Source of the DNA: Lepturacanthus savala
Lineage: Eukaryota; Chordata; Actinopteri; Scombriformes; Trichiuridae
Direction of reading: 5' to 3'
Length of the DNA stretch: 64,000 nucleotides
NCBI GenBank assembly: GCA_030544235.1
Contig: CM060476.1
Span: forward strand, 25,632,233-25,696,232
The notes below the pieces were generated by a model. It saw only the letters and a list, made by a program, of their open reading frames with translations. It had not been told where the DNA came from and did no database searches. Shown one piece after another: positions 54,011-64,000 of this stretch. A program made the position numbers and the translations under genes. How positions within the stretch are numbered: the first letter of the stretch is position 1; each line of letters begins with the position of its first letter.

Positions 54011-54165
54011 TATGCTGTGTCCAGAGCAGCAGACATGTTTCTCCACAGCAAGGTTCTTCGGCACAGTACACACATAAACCCTCCCTCACTGTGTCTGTCA
54101 AGCTTTCCTAACATATCCTATTCACCTCTGGATAATTTGACTAAAAGTGGCCTGTTATCTGTGCG
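54011..54165 (+). repeat. Segmental duplication block B5 (exon 1 remnant)
   Basis: Matches 37255-37448: TGTCCAGAGCAGCAGACATG, CAGCAAGGTTCTTCGGCACA, CTCCCTCACTGTGTCTGTCA, CACCTCTGGATAATTTGACT, GGCCTGTTATCTGTGCG. The ATG of exon 1 is absent and the reading frame is not maintained. The exon-1 donor AAG|GTTCTT is retained. Similarity stops at the exon-2 acceptor. Confidence 0.8.
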
Positions 54166-55875
54166 TTTTTTTTTTGGTTTAAAAACAAGAAAACTCAAAG
54201 TCACTTTACATTAAAAGCTAGTTAAACACAAGAAATAAGAACAACAATAATACTGATATTATTATTAATAATAAAAACTATTGTTATAATTATTACCCTT
54301 ATTAAAATAACCAATGAATCAGAAATCATTTTTATTGTTGAATAGGAAACACACACCAGCACACATGCACACATATACACACACACGCTCTCCGCCCCAG
54401 ACAGACAGAAGAGAAACCCCAGACAGACAGGGAAAACATGAAACTCCACACAGAAAGGTCCCAGACCTAGGACTTGAAACTGCAACCTTGCCTTGTGAGG
54501 CAACATGCTAACCGCTGCATCACTATGTTGCCCTGCATTCGAAAAGTTTAGGAAAATAAAAAAAGATAAAAAAAAAAAAAAAAAATGAATTATGATTTGG
54601 AATTATAGTTGAGAGCACATTTTGGTTGACACCATGGAGCACATTTGCGGTTTTATAGAAAAGGTGTGACTGTATGAGTAAGGTGTGTGTGTGTTGTATG
54701 TTTTATGTGAAGAAACGGCTCAGCCGTCCAGTGCACCTGTAACCTGCCTCAGCTCTAAGTGTGGTTATTAAAGGACTGGGAGATACAGATATTTAATTCA
54801 ACCATATATCAATAACCTTGTGGACCAGTGATCAGAAGATTCTAGTTCACTGCAGGAGAAAGGGGATTATAACATTTATTTGAGTAACCAAGTAAAAGAA
54901 GGCTCACACAACTCAAGGTAAGTTTTTGTATGTGTATTATATTATACCAATTGAGATTAAGAAATTTAAAAGAATAATAAAGAAAATGAAATTAATTTGA
55001 CTTTCAGCATTCACACATGAGCATCAATCACAGTCCCAAAAATCCAATCCTTGAAATAAAATAAAGTCTTTACATAAAATAATAATTCAGTCTGTACACT
55101 ATGTGTCTCTGCTCTTACATTAAAAGTAATTTTGAATTAGAATGTATGGCTTTTTTCATAGAAAAGTTGATATAGTCTGCAGCAGGCTCACACACAGCTG
55201 CCTCAAACACGATCCACAGAGAGAGAGAGAGAAAAAAAAATTGAGCACAGGCACGTACGCCACTCGTGGCCTCTGATTGGTTACGCTGTGACATGAACTC
55301 CTCGTTACCCGAATCTTTAGTCACAGCAAAAGAAAAGGCCTCATTTTTAAACAGATAAATTAGCTTGTAGTTGTTGGTCATTTTTATTCTATTTATTAAC
55401 ATATTTAAACAAAAATACTATTTATTTATTTTATGGAAGTTTGTTTTTAATCGACTATTTACTTATTTATCCATCACATGGACATTTTATAAATTCATTA
55501 CTTTATTAGACTAATCAATTAACTGGTGGACTGGACTACTGATAAGGCCTGGTAACCTGGGTTACACATCCGGTAAAACAAAGTCTACTTTTGCTTTGTA
55601 CTGTTCCTAACAAATATATCAGATGTGGAATGATACGTTATGTTGGGATGTGTGGAGATTAGTATGAATGAGGCAAGGTACATATGACTTTAGTACTTTA
55701 TTCCAGAAGTGCCAACATACAACAGTGCTTCCCATAACACACCCCTTAATCCCGTCACATCCTCCCATTGTCCCTGTCTGGTGTGAGACAACACACCCTA
55801 GTGTAATTTCCTTCAAGAGAAGCACAGAGAATTTTTAACAATATTGATATATAGAAAGTCACATAGAGTGGACAC
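54166..55875. other. Intergenic AT-rich DNA
   Basis: No gene recognised. It includes a reversed SINE fragment (54429-54532), a poly-A run (54569-54586) and a (GA)n run (55217-55231). Confidence 0.5.
54429..54532 (-). repeat. SINE 5' fragment, reversed
   Basis: AACTCCACACAGAAAGGTCC, GACCTAGGACTTGAAACTGC and GAGGCAACATGCTAACCGCT match the head of the SINE family on the minus strand. Confidence 0.8.
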
Positions 55876-56066
55876 AGGGGTGGACCAATGGGTAGCGCTG
55901 TTGCGTCACAGCAAGAAGGCTGCAGGTTCAAGGTTCAAGAACTTGAGCTGCGACCTTTCTGTGTGGAGTTTCATGTTCTCCCACAGTCCAAACACATGCT
56001 GAGGTTAATTGGAGACTCTAAATTGCCCATAGGTGTAAGTGTGTGAGTGAATGGTGTGTGTGCCCC
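55876..56066 (+). repeat. SINE fragment
   Basis: GGGTAGCGCTGTTGCGTCAC, AGCAAGAAGGCTGCAGGTTC and GGTTAATTGGAGACTCTAAA. It stops at GTGTGTGTGCCCC and runs directly into a LINE fragment. Confidence 0.8.
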
Positions 56067-56280
56067 AAATGTGTTGATCAAAATGTCTTTCAACTCCCAC
56101 AGAAAAAAAAAATCTCAAGGGAGACTTCTGTCTCTGACAGATGAGGAAATGCTAGACCATGCATTTGTTACTTCTAAGGAGGATTACTACAATTCCTTAT
56201 TGATGAACTGCAAACAAGTCTCTAAAGACTCCTGCAGTCTGCTGCTGCACAGTGACAAGAACTAGAAAAAGAGAGAGAAA
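56067..56280 (+). pseudogene. LINE reverse-transcriptase C-terminal fragment
   Basis: The plus frame has LLSLTDEEMLDHAFVTSKED and YYNSLLMNCKQVSKDS, a degraded form of the fish L2/CR1-type block L-x-D-A-E-K-L-x-H-A-F-V-T-S-R-L-D-Y-C-N-S-L-L. It is the same region of the protein as the end of 43462-43707, here on the opposite strand and in a different context. Confidence 0.7.
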
Positions 56281-57085
56281 CTAGACAATTCCCGCAGAAA
56301 TTGTGAGAGTTGGGGCTGGGCTCTGGGGTTGTCGGGGGTCCTTGCTGCAGTTTGATAATGGTCGTGATGCCATGGATGAGATGCTGGGGTCCTCTTTATT
56401 GATACTACAAAGTTTGATGGTTGTGGGGATTTCAGATCCAAAGTTATTGATGAAAAATTATTGACCAATCATCAACAGAGAAATCACCTCAGCCACCAAG
56501 CTGTGGTGTTTCCATGGTGATGATGACATCACTGACAGAAACCAACTGCTTTTAAGTCAAAAACTCTGAATTTTATCCTCTAAGTAAAGATATTTTCTAA
56601 CATCAGCATTGAGGAGGGTATTCTTATGAGACGTGATGTCTTTGATATGTAGCTCTATACCTCATTAACACATTTTATTTAAATTAATTTATTCATGTAT
56701 TTATGTCAGTTACATAAAAATATCTATATATAATGTATTAATATACATGTATAACATACTTACCCTAAAATCTTCAGAGTACATCTATGTATGTTATTAA
56801 AATCCTCAGACATTAGATTCTAGATTCAAAGTTAAATTTATTGTCATTTCACTCCACATTTGCATTCAGTCTGAAATTAAATTGCTTCTCATTGACATTA
56901 CATTAAAAGAAAATGGTGATTGAATGACTACTAACAATTTCTATCTATATAAATATATTTTCAATCACATATTTAAAAACGGCATTTCACAGCATTAATA
57001 ACCAAATAATTTCAGAGGTTCAGTAAAAGGTGCTTCAATGTCTCCAATCCAGTGCTGTTTAAAGTAGTTCAGACATGTCCTTAAA
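56281..57085. other. Intergenic DNA
   Basis: Nothing recognised. Strongly AT-rich from 56640. Confidence 0.5.
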
Positions 57086-57746
57086 CAGGGTTTATACAGA
57101 GTTTCTTAAGTTGAATTTACTACCTTTTTCACTACCTCCGCAATATTTTTTACTACCAACACGGCGTCAAACTGTAGCAGCAAAGTAAAGTGACGGGTAA
57201 AGAAATATGCTTCCAAAATTAATTATTAAAATATTTCAACACTGGACATAACTCTCCAAGTAGAGAGTGGGACAAAGAGGGACAAACTGAACCAAAGAGT
57301 GAGAGAAAGAGGTTTTGTAGGTGTATGCGAGTGTGCATGTGTGTTGGGGAAAGCAAGTGAGCTACATTTATGTAAGTGAAAAGTGAAAGTGAAAGCCTAC
57401 CTGGGAAACACCCAACTCCCAGTTGTCATTGTGACACAGCACTCCACAGCACACTATGAAATTGCATTCATGCCTCACCTGTGCAAGGGGGCAGCCCCCA
57501 ATGGTGCCCCTGGGGAGCAGTGCCTCTCGGCACACCGGGGACTATTACTGATTGTAATTAGGGGGGCAATTGATTGTTTATCCAGTAGGTGCCGCTGTGT
57601 GATCATTCTGGCCGCTGCAGTTTCCGCGGGATGCGCGAGTTGTCGTTCTTGTCAGGACAGAAAGGGATGTATTGTTTTTGTATATCTCGATAAAAAGTGA
57701 AACTCAACATCTGCTTTGTGGTCCTTTGTTTTGACAAGTTACCACA

Positions 57747-58059
57747 AGGAGGAATACGAAAAACAATACAAGAAGGAACAAGTAAATAAAAAAGTCAGTA
57801 TTCAATCAAGTATTTTACAATACAATAACACATAGAAAGTGCCTATGTGTTATTGTATTCTTTAAAAACGTAATATACTTGATTTGTTTTGTTGCAGATC
57901 ATAATGTATTGTCCTTTTAGCATCCTCTAGTTCAGCTTCATATCAAACATGGGGCTACGTGGCCTAACTATAACACATTGACAAGTACAGTCACGTAGCG
58001 ACAGTAAACACTGACTTTATTTACTTGTTCCTTCTTGTATTGTTTTTCTTATTCCTCCT
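57747..58059. repeat. Long interrupted palindrome
   Basis: Outer arms 57747-57799 and 58010-58059 are inverted copies (ACAATACAAGAAGGAACAAG against CTTGTTCCTTCTTGTATTGT) with only small indels. Inside, 57819-57835 and 57843-57859 form a perfect 17-bp stem (AATACAATAACACATAG) around a 7-nt loop, extended by ATCAAGTAT/ATACTTGAT at 57805 and 57875. Confidence 0.9.
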
Positions 58060-58168
58060 CCTCTTCGTATTCTTCTTCTTCGCTCACATAAAAAACTACA
58101 GGTGCGCCGCAAATAATAATCCCCCGGTAATTCACTTCCATTGTGGAGTTTTCTTTAGTTTTTCTTTC

Positions 58169-58245
58169 TTTCTATTTACAGCGGCGTTTCTTTTATTTGC
58201 AGCGGCATTTATTTTTGTTTGCACCGTTTCTTTTATTTGCAGCGT
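58169..58245 (+). repeat. Short degenerate tandem repeat
   Basis: About four units of a 18-23 bp motif, TTTCTTTTATTTGCAGCG with variants. Confidence 0.7.
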
Positions 58246-58734
58246 TGAGGGTTCCCTGCCACCGTAAATTTCCCATTGATAACCACCCATGTTGCCAACT
58301 GGCTAACAACTATGCTTATGAGAAACACGACCCTGATTGATTCAAAGCGCACAAGGTACAAATGACATCATTCAGGTCCTACTTGCAACATAACAAATTC
58401 ACGCTAGTTTATTATTTCAAGGAGATAGGCTTGCATTTCACAAATTAAAAAAACGTATTTTAGACACAGTATGGAGGTCAAAAAATTACTACCTGGTCAG
58501 ATGACGTTTATTACTTTTTAATATTTTTTACAAGCCTTAATTTGGTCTAATTTCATTTACTACCTTTCACTACCTTTTACAACCCTGCAGCAACCCTGTT
58601 AAATCAGTTCAAACCTTGTCCTTGGTTGTTATCCAGCTAAGGGGGGTGGTGTGTGTTTGGGGGGTTCAGGGTGTCAGTGAGTGTGTGTGTGGGGGGATTC
58701 AGTCCACTTGAAGCCCTACAGCTTGTAAAACCTG

Positions 58735-58996
58735 TTGATCATATTGAAGGGTGGAGTGGGTCTTTGATGGTGGAGGTAGCTGTGTGAATGCATTGCTGTT
58801 GGTAGAGCTCCATCAGGATGAGACAGCAGCAGCAACGGTTCTGTAGGTGGTCTTCATCAGTCCTGATTGGCTGTCTTTGTTGTCCCTGGAAACTGCAGCT
58901 CCTGAACCAAGAAGTGACGCTGTAGGTCAGGATGCTGTCAGTGGAGCCCCTGTAGAAGGTGGTAAAGTGAGGAGACCAGTTACTATCAATGACCAT
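58735..58996 (-). pseudogene. LINE ORF2 C-terminal fragment
   Basis: The minus-strand frame HFTTFYRGSTDSILTYSVTS, WFRSCSFQGQQRQ and DPLHPS matches the region after the RT core in several fish LINE families (F-Y-R-x-x-I-E-S-I-L-T, and D-x-x-H-P at the end). It is short and isolated, ending about 140 bp from the Helentron coding sequence. Confidence 0.6.
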
Positions 58997-59138
58997 TAAA
59001 ATTCTTTAGTGATATTACAGTGTAGATGCATTAACTGCATCTGCACCACAAGAGGAGATGCAAAAGGAAAAAGAAAGACGGCAAAGAACAGCAAGAAAGA
59101 CTATGCTTCAAAGACGTGTCCCGAGAAAAAGAGAAGCA

Positions 59139-59900
59139 TCACGCATTGCTGGATGGCACAAGGACAGCACCGGAAGGTTCTGTGCAAGCCCACACCTTGC
59201 ACATAAGGACAGCCAAAATACAGTATACCGGCTGGTGGTAACTGTAATAGGTGTGCAGAACACCTGACTGAACACAAGAATCGGGACGCGAAATGTAAAT
59301 GTGGTCAATCAGGGTCTGCTTTTCGGTGGTGGGACCGGTGACAAACTGACTATATCCCCTGGATACAAACATGTCTTTGATTGCCTTCTCCCCACCAGAA
59401 AGAAGGTTCTCATTGAAATCGCTGCAAACGACAATCGGCTGACAACCCATGAGCTCCAAGGAATCCAAGAGCGCTTGCATGTTTGTGACAAACAAGCCAA
59501 GAGAGTAGTTCGGTGGTCTGTACACAGTAGCAATTAAAGCTGTGACCGGGCGCTCAACCTTGAGAACCGCAACTTCAAGATCCGTTACATTCTGCAAGAA
59601 CTTGCGCAGCCCGGCTACAAGAGTGCTCCTGTAGTACACGGCGACACCACCTCCATCCTTGGTAGCCATGTCGGGTATTTGCGTAACAGACGTTTCTGTT
59701 ACGGGCAAACATGTCGTATCCCTCCAATTCAAACGCCGGAGGGACAGACGAACCCGACAAATGGCTCTCGCTGATGCACAAAACATCAGCGAGTAGGAGT
59801 TCATGATGGCATTTCATGTCCTCCATGTGGGATGGAAGCCCCTGGCTGTTGTGGTGGATCACAATCAGCGTTGGCGCAGCGGTGACCGGCGACTTGACAA
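59139..59900 (-). pseudogene. Helentron AP-endonuclease-like domain
   Basis: It is joined in frame to the helicase end. LIVIHHNSQGLPSHMEDMKC supplies the N-terminal Asn block and ADVLCISESHLSG the catalytic Glu block. After a frameshift near 59700: MATKDGGGVAVYYRSTLVAG, ALIATVYRPPNY, PIVVCSDFNENLLSGG (Asp/Asn block), LIDHIYIS and YSYHQPVYCILA (the usual S-D-H block is altered to S-Y-H-Q). The domain resembles CR1-type LINE endonucleases, from which Helentron endonucleases are thought to derive. Confidence 0.85.
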
Positions 59901-61114
59901 AGTGCAAGAGTGGCCTTGAAGACTCGAAGGATGCGCACGTCATGCCCTCCAACGCCACCTTGATGGTCGGGTCAGCGAAGATTTTCTTCTCTTCAAAGTC
60001 TGTGATCTGCAGACCTTGAAAAGAAGTCGTCCTGCTGAGGGCGACGTACAACATCCCCGGTTCGAAAACGTGCTTCAGAGAGACCACGGCAGACCGCATG
60101 GTCATGCCTTGCACTTTGTGAGCCGTACAGCCAAACGCTAACTTGATCGGGAACTGTCGCCGAAATGCTCCCCTCTTGTTCGTGGGTTCCTCGACTTGCT
60201 CAATGTAAACCAGCATGTCCGTTGGTCCGAGAACCTTTTTCCGAAATTTCACTCCTCGAGCAGAGCTTTGTCGTCGACGGAAAGCGGTTCGGTCTTCTGC
60301 TTTGTGTGGAGTCTGTTCAACAGCTCGGCGAAAGACCAGTCATCCTTTTGCCTCATGATTTCCGTCAAGGTGACCATCTGGAAAGAACTCCAGAGGTCAA
60401 GGAAATCATCCTCACGCACACAGAGCGGCTTGGCCCTACCAAGCGGCGGCAGCTGGTAAAAGTCCCCAACCGCCAAGACCGACATGCCTCCAAAGGGCCT
60501 CTTGTTGCCTTTGATTTGTTGCAACCGCCAGTGCACATAGGCAAAGAGGTCCTTGGAAATCATAGAGATCTCGTCGATCAAGATTTCCACATTGGACAGA
60601 GATGCCCTGACTTCGTCCAATGTGAGGAGTCCCTGATAAGGCGGTTTCAAACTACGAGGAAGTTTCAAGAGCGCGTGCAGAGTCTTCCCATAGATATTGT
60701 AGGCAGCGGTACCGGTAAACGCTGCAAGGAGAACGGCGGGCGTCGACATGTCAGCGACATCTCAAAATCTGGGAAGCTTCCTGAAAAACACATCAGGTGG
60801 GATTTACCACAGCCAGCTCCCCCAGACACAAAGAAATTGAAGGGGTCGGGATTGAGACCCCAGACGCGCTGCAAGCACCATTCGCGATTGGCGTAAAAAA
60901 ACGATGCTTGCTCGACGTTCAGGCTACGGTACATAGACCTGACAAAATCCGGACTCAACTGCGGCAGATGAACGGCAGGCGCGGCCGCACCATCCCAATC
61001 AGTGATAAGAAAATCGGGGATCAGCTCATCGTCTTCGACGTCCTCATCTCTTCTTGGCAAGCGCTCAGCTTTGCCAGGTTCTCCAATTCGGCCTCTGCTA
61101 GAAAACGGTTCCAC
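59900..61114 (-). pseudogene. Helentron PIF1-like helicase
   Basis: FFVSGGAGCGKSHLMC (about 60800-60845) is the Walker A. EILIDEISMISKDLFAYVHW (Walker B) and GGMSVLAVGDFYQLPPLG (motif III) lie at 60460-60590. LAFGCTAHKVQGMTMRSAVV and GMLYVALSRTTSFQGLQI (motifs V-VI) lie at 60010-60150. A frameshift near 60745-60780 separates Walker A from the rest, and another near 60250 precedes motif V. The helicase unwinds DNA during rolling-circle-type transposition in active relatives. Confidence 0.85.
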
Positions 61115-61574
61115 GCGTTGAGAACTGGCCCTGTTCTTTGCAGCTGTTCGAGCGCTTTTTCAAGAGAGATGCCCCCGCCTTCGTCAAGTTTTTGGTGTAA
61201 ATCTACGACATGCTTAATGCGCTTGTCACTGAAATAAAAATCGCGATACAGGGGATGAGCGGCACTGCGCAGTTGGATGGAGGAGGGCGATGCTGTTGGG
61301 TCTTCTGGCTTCGGCGCCATAAACGACCCTGTAGTTCGACGCGAACTCGGCCAGACACATGGATCGAAAGGATCGAAAGGGGTGTCAGGTCTGTGCAAAT
61401 ACTTCTCGGGCAAGCCTGATATCCAAACGTTCTCAGCGTTGTCGGCCATGTCGAGGAGCCGGCTCGTCTGAAGAAAGACGACGGTGCGTGAGCTCCTCTT
61501 GAGGGGCAGTCTGCACACACGAGCCACAGCTTCCTGCGCGGAGACCTCTCTGTTCTTAGAGTAGGCCTGCATGA

Positions 61575-63062
61575 TCAGCTGCATCTCCTCCCGTTCTTTG
61601 GCGTCCTTCGTGGCCTTCTTCTTACGCACCTCCTTGATGACCAAGTTAAGCAACTCTCGTGTTCCGGCTTCGAAATATAGGACATCATGTACATGATGCA
61701 ACTTAAGTCATCAAGTACATACTGGATGTCCATATTTGCGTTCCACGCGCGCAACAGATGTGGGTTGTACGCATTAACCCACGCGTCCTTGGGGTCACGC
61801 TTTAACATGACCACCATTCCAGAGACAAGAGCGTAGACGTCTCTGTATTCTTTGGGAGTCATGTTGCAGCAGTACAGCAGGGAGGGCAAGTCCTCAAAGG
61901 AGGCGTTTGCATCCGTGAGGAGATCTCGGACCGGTTGGAGATTCTCCATGGCCTTCCGCTGTCTCTTGCGCAGCGCTTTGGTCCTCTTCTTTTTCTTCTT
62001 GGCGGCTTCCTCATCCGGCTTCTTCGGTTGAGCTGCTTCAGGATTCTTCGAGGAAGCTGCCTCCAGATTCTTCTGGTCATCATCCTCGTCGTCGAAGATG
62101 GTGTAGGGCGAGGGGATGATGACTGTCTCCCACATGGGTAGATTGTGGAAGCCAAATCTACAAATGACGTTCCCTTTCCTGCAAGTTTTGGAGTGGTTGC
62201 GGCTATGTATGTGCACCTCCATGACAATCTGGAAAAGCTCGGGATCCGCATTCCCGTCTGGAATCTGACAACAGATATATTTGTCAATGAACTCCAAAAC
62301 TTCAGGGCAGTACTGGGGATCCTCGATCTCAGGCGCACACCACCATATGGATGTGTGGACTACCTCTGGCCTGGAACTCCGTGTGGATAAAAAAAATCTC
62401 TGACAGGCCCGATGGGCTCTGTGGGTGAGAGGAGGAGTTCTGTGAGAAGCGCCTCTACCCTTTTTGAAAACATGCGCATGACGGTGACCGGATTGCTGCG
62501 AAGGATATCGCACTTCTCGTTTCCAGTCAAGCGCGGAAAAATCCACCGATTCGCCTTCCTGGGTTTTTATAGCCTCGATGACTTCAGGCCATCGCATCTT
62601 GGCGGCACAAAAGGTCAGGAAGAAAGTAGCACTTTCTCCCAGTACGCCTGCGTGCCTCTGAGCGGCTGCATGAAACGAGTGGCTTCCTTGTCAAGGATGA
62701 GCTTTTCCAGCTCCTCTTTATTTTGGAGCATTTCGTTGGTAATCGCTCGGCCACTTTTCGTAGGGCGCCCCTTACGCATCTGTATCGACATGCTGTTCTT
62801 GGCCATGTAAGTTTCGATAAGAAACTGTGCAAAAAAGATGTGCTTGATTCTGCGCAAAGCGAGGATCCACGCTGAATAGCCGAGTGTTGAAGTACATGCT
62901 GGGAGACAGCTTGACTTCCCGCTCTTTATCCAGCGTGTTAAGTCCGGTGGGAAACTGGACAGGAAAAGTAATGGCCTCAAGCTTGGGGACGCCGAAAAAA
63001 CTCACTGGTCTGTTGCCCTGGGCGGGCGCCACGCTAAAAGTTCCGTCACCGTAGGACAGCAC
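61575..63062 (-). pseudogene. Helentron Rep (HUH nuclease) region
   Basis: 62772-63062 and 62615-62980 hold the Helitron-N part (FGVPKLEAITFPVQFPTGLN, MSIQMRKGRPTKSGRAITNE). 61575-62597 has MRWPEVIEAIKTQEGESVDF, then, after an indel near 62395, EFIDKYICCQIPDGN, CRKGNVICRFGFHN and VNAYNPHLLRAWNANMDIQY. The HUH motif (GSPHIHMV) is readable at about 62339-62362 but in a different frame from its surroundings. The two catalytic tyrosines would lie near MMSYISKPE (about 61690). A long Lys-rich insert (AAKKKKKRTKALRKRQRK) separates the blocks. Confidence 0.8.
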
Positions 63063-63938
63063 TTCTTGTGCAATGTCAGGGGGCTACATATGCATGTGTC
63101 CAGATCCAGGCCTGGTCTGAGCGCTTCCTGCTCATCAGTCTCCCCCATGTCCGCAACATTCTCAGTTGGCGCTTTGTTGCCTGGCTCGTCGTCGCTGCCT
63201 GGCTCGTCCTCAAAAACGTTGTTGAATGTTGCGCCCTCATCGATAGTTACGTCCCTATACTGAGGATGGTTTTCTATGAGGGTCCGCAATCCCTGCAGCA
63301 CATTGTGCATATCGACTTTATAAAAGTGCTGGAACCCCTTGTATCTGATCCTGCGCTTCAGCTTCACCTGTATGAGGCGAGCTTCAGCGCTGGGCCTGGG
63401 GAGAGCGTTGACCATGGTTTCCACCTCCGAAGGAACGCAAACGACGGCACCACGGACAACCCGTTGCCTTCCCTTAGGCAACGTGACAATTTTGGCAAAA
63501 GGAAGCACTTTTGCAAGAAGGTGCCATTCCAGGACGTTGCATCGTTCCAGCTGCGGCGGAATAGGGGCCAGCCCCATTTTGTTCGCGACGGCATCTTCCC
63601 TCAGACTAAGTGGCTGTCACAAGTGTGACAGATCCACTCACACAGTCTCTCCGGAGGAACTGTGCAAGGATCAGAGCACGATGAATCGCACAATCGTGGT
63701 TGTAATCTCCAGTCAAGCACACGGCAGACAAGCGCTGGTCTTTGTACTTACCTCTGATGCACTGTTTCACCTGGTTCGGAAACTCGGTCCTGTGACAAAC
63801 GGTGCAAACAAAGGTGGGCCCGAGCTGGACCTTCTCCCGGAACGTGGCGATAGCGGTGTCCAGCAAGGAGTTGGAAAGAAGCTGGATTGGATTAGATGAT
63901 GGGCAAACGTTGGACATATACCTACGCTTGACGCTCAA
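63002..63938 (-). pseudogene. Helentron N-terminal region (zinc-finger-like and DUF6570-like)
   Basis: 63606-63938 has FREKVQLGPTFVCTVCHRTE, with a CX2C pair followed by further Cys residues, the conserved opening of fish Helitron proteins. 63002-63577 has LAPIPPQLERCNVLEWHLLA, KIVTLPKGRQRVVRGAVVCV and NALPRPSAEARLIQVKLKRR, the DUF6570-type block, then an acidic linker (EDEPGSDDEPGNKAPTEN). The two frames are separated by a frameshift near 63590. Confidence 0.75.
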
Positions 63939-64000
63939 CGCACACTGCAGTTTGTGATGAAGCCGAAGTCCTGCATTTGTGTGCTGAGCCTGTTGGTACT

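Larger units (their letters stand above)
57086..58598. mobile_element. Putative non-autonomous DNA transposon with TTAAA flanks
   Basis: The left end is CAGGGTTTATACAGAG; the inverted right end reads CAGGGTTGCTGCAGGG. Sub-terminal TTTACTACCTTTTTCACTAC (left) and TTTACTACCTTTCACTACCT (right) are direct rather than inverted. TTAAA is present at both borders (57081-57085, 58599-58603). No transposase frame is seen. The middle carries a long interrupted palindrome and a short tandem motif. Confidence 0.5.
59139..64000 (-). mobile_element. Helentron (Helitron with endonuclease domain), 5'-truncated by window edge
   Basis: The minus-strand domain order from the right edge is: cysteine-containing N-terminus (63606-63938), DUF6570-like (63002-63577), Helitron-like N region (62615-63062), HUH Rep (61860-62597), linker (61021-61701), PIF1-family helicase (59900-61114), AP-endonuclease-like domain (59139-59900). 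A Rep-helicase with a C-terminal endonuclease is the hallmark of Helentrons known from fish. At least six frame changes make this copy non-autonomous. Terminal structures could not be identified. The start lies beyond 64000. Confidence 0.88.

Noticed and set aside
57383..57700. 105-codon open frame starting MKVKAYLGNTQ
   Set aside because: It lies wholly inside the putative non-autonomous transposon and shows no domain.

Overview
This is a 64 kb piece of a repeat-rich vertebrate nuclear genome, almost certainly a teleost fish. The reasons are spliced coding exons with GT/AG borders, long AT-rich intergenic DNA, (CA)n microsatellites, and a repeat set typical of ray-finned fish: Rex3, L2-like and L1-like LINEs, Tc1-like transposons, hAT elements, a Gmr1-type Ty3/gypsy element and a Helentron. 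No bacterial-type operons, rRNA, convincing tRNA genes or CRISPR arrays were seen.

Layout. 1-11 kb is a nest of retroelements, all read on the minus strand. An L2-like LINE (pieces at 5063-5313, 9307-10061 and about 10831-11095) is split by a conventional Ty3/gypsy element (about 1035-5062), a Gmr1-like Ty3/gypsy element whose integrase lies upstream of reverse transcriptase (5314-9306), and a 761-bp solo LTR (10066-10826). 13.1-18.1 kb holds a third gypsy-type element (plus strand) with a long, largely intact pol frame. It is followed by a hAT miniature element with perfect 8-bp target duplications (18254-18982), a hAT transposase remnant (20137-21368), a broken Tc1 (22012-22698), and degenerate retrovirus-like coding remnants (25.4-26.9 kb).

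30-54 kb contains the only cellular gene I can support: a four-exon gene (37250-41897, plus) encoding a 171-residue protein made of a short, myristoylation-type N terminus and a Deltex C-terminal (DTC) domain, without a RING. Blocks around this gene reappear at 46-54 kb as a decayed tandem copy. That copy is interrupted by two Tc1-like transposons, one at the position of the coding start, and has lost the rest of the gene. The intact copy keeps two interferon-response-like motifs near its putative 5' exon and has a solo Gmr1-like LTR, itself inside a Tc1 terminal repeat, just upstream.

54-59 kb is intergenic with SINE and LINE fragments and a 1.5-kb non-autonomous DNA transposon carrying a long interrupted palindrome. 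59.1 kb to the window end is a frameshifted Helentron on the minus strand: zinc-finger-like N terminus, DUF6570-like and Helitron-N regions, HUH Rep, PIF1-like helicase and AP-endonuclease-like domain. It runs off the right edge.

Nearly every transposon gene is broken. I did not find a clearly new biological system. The most interesting candidates are the RING-less DTC gene with its decayed neighbour and an unrecognised 196-codon frame at 31480-32070.
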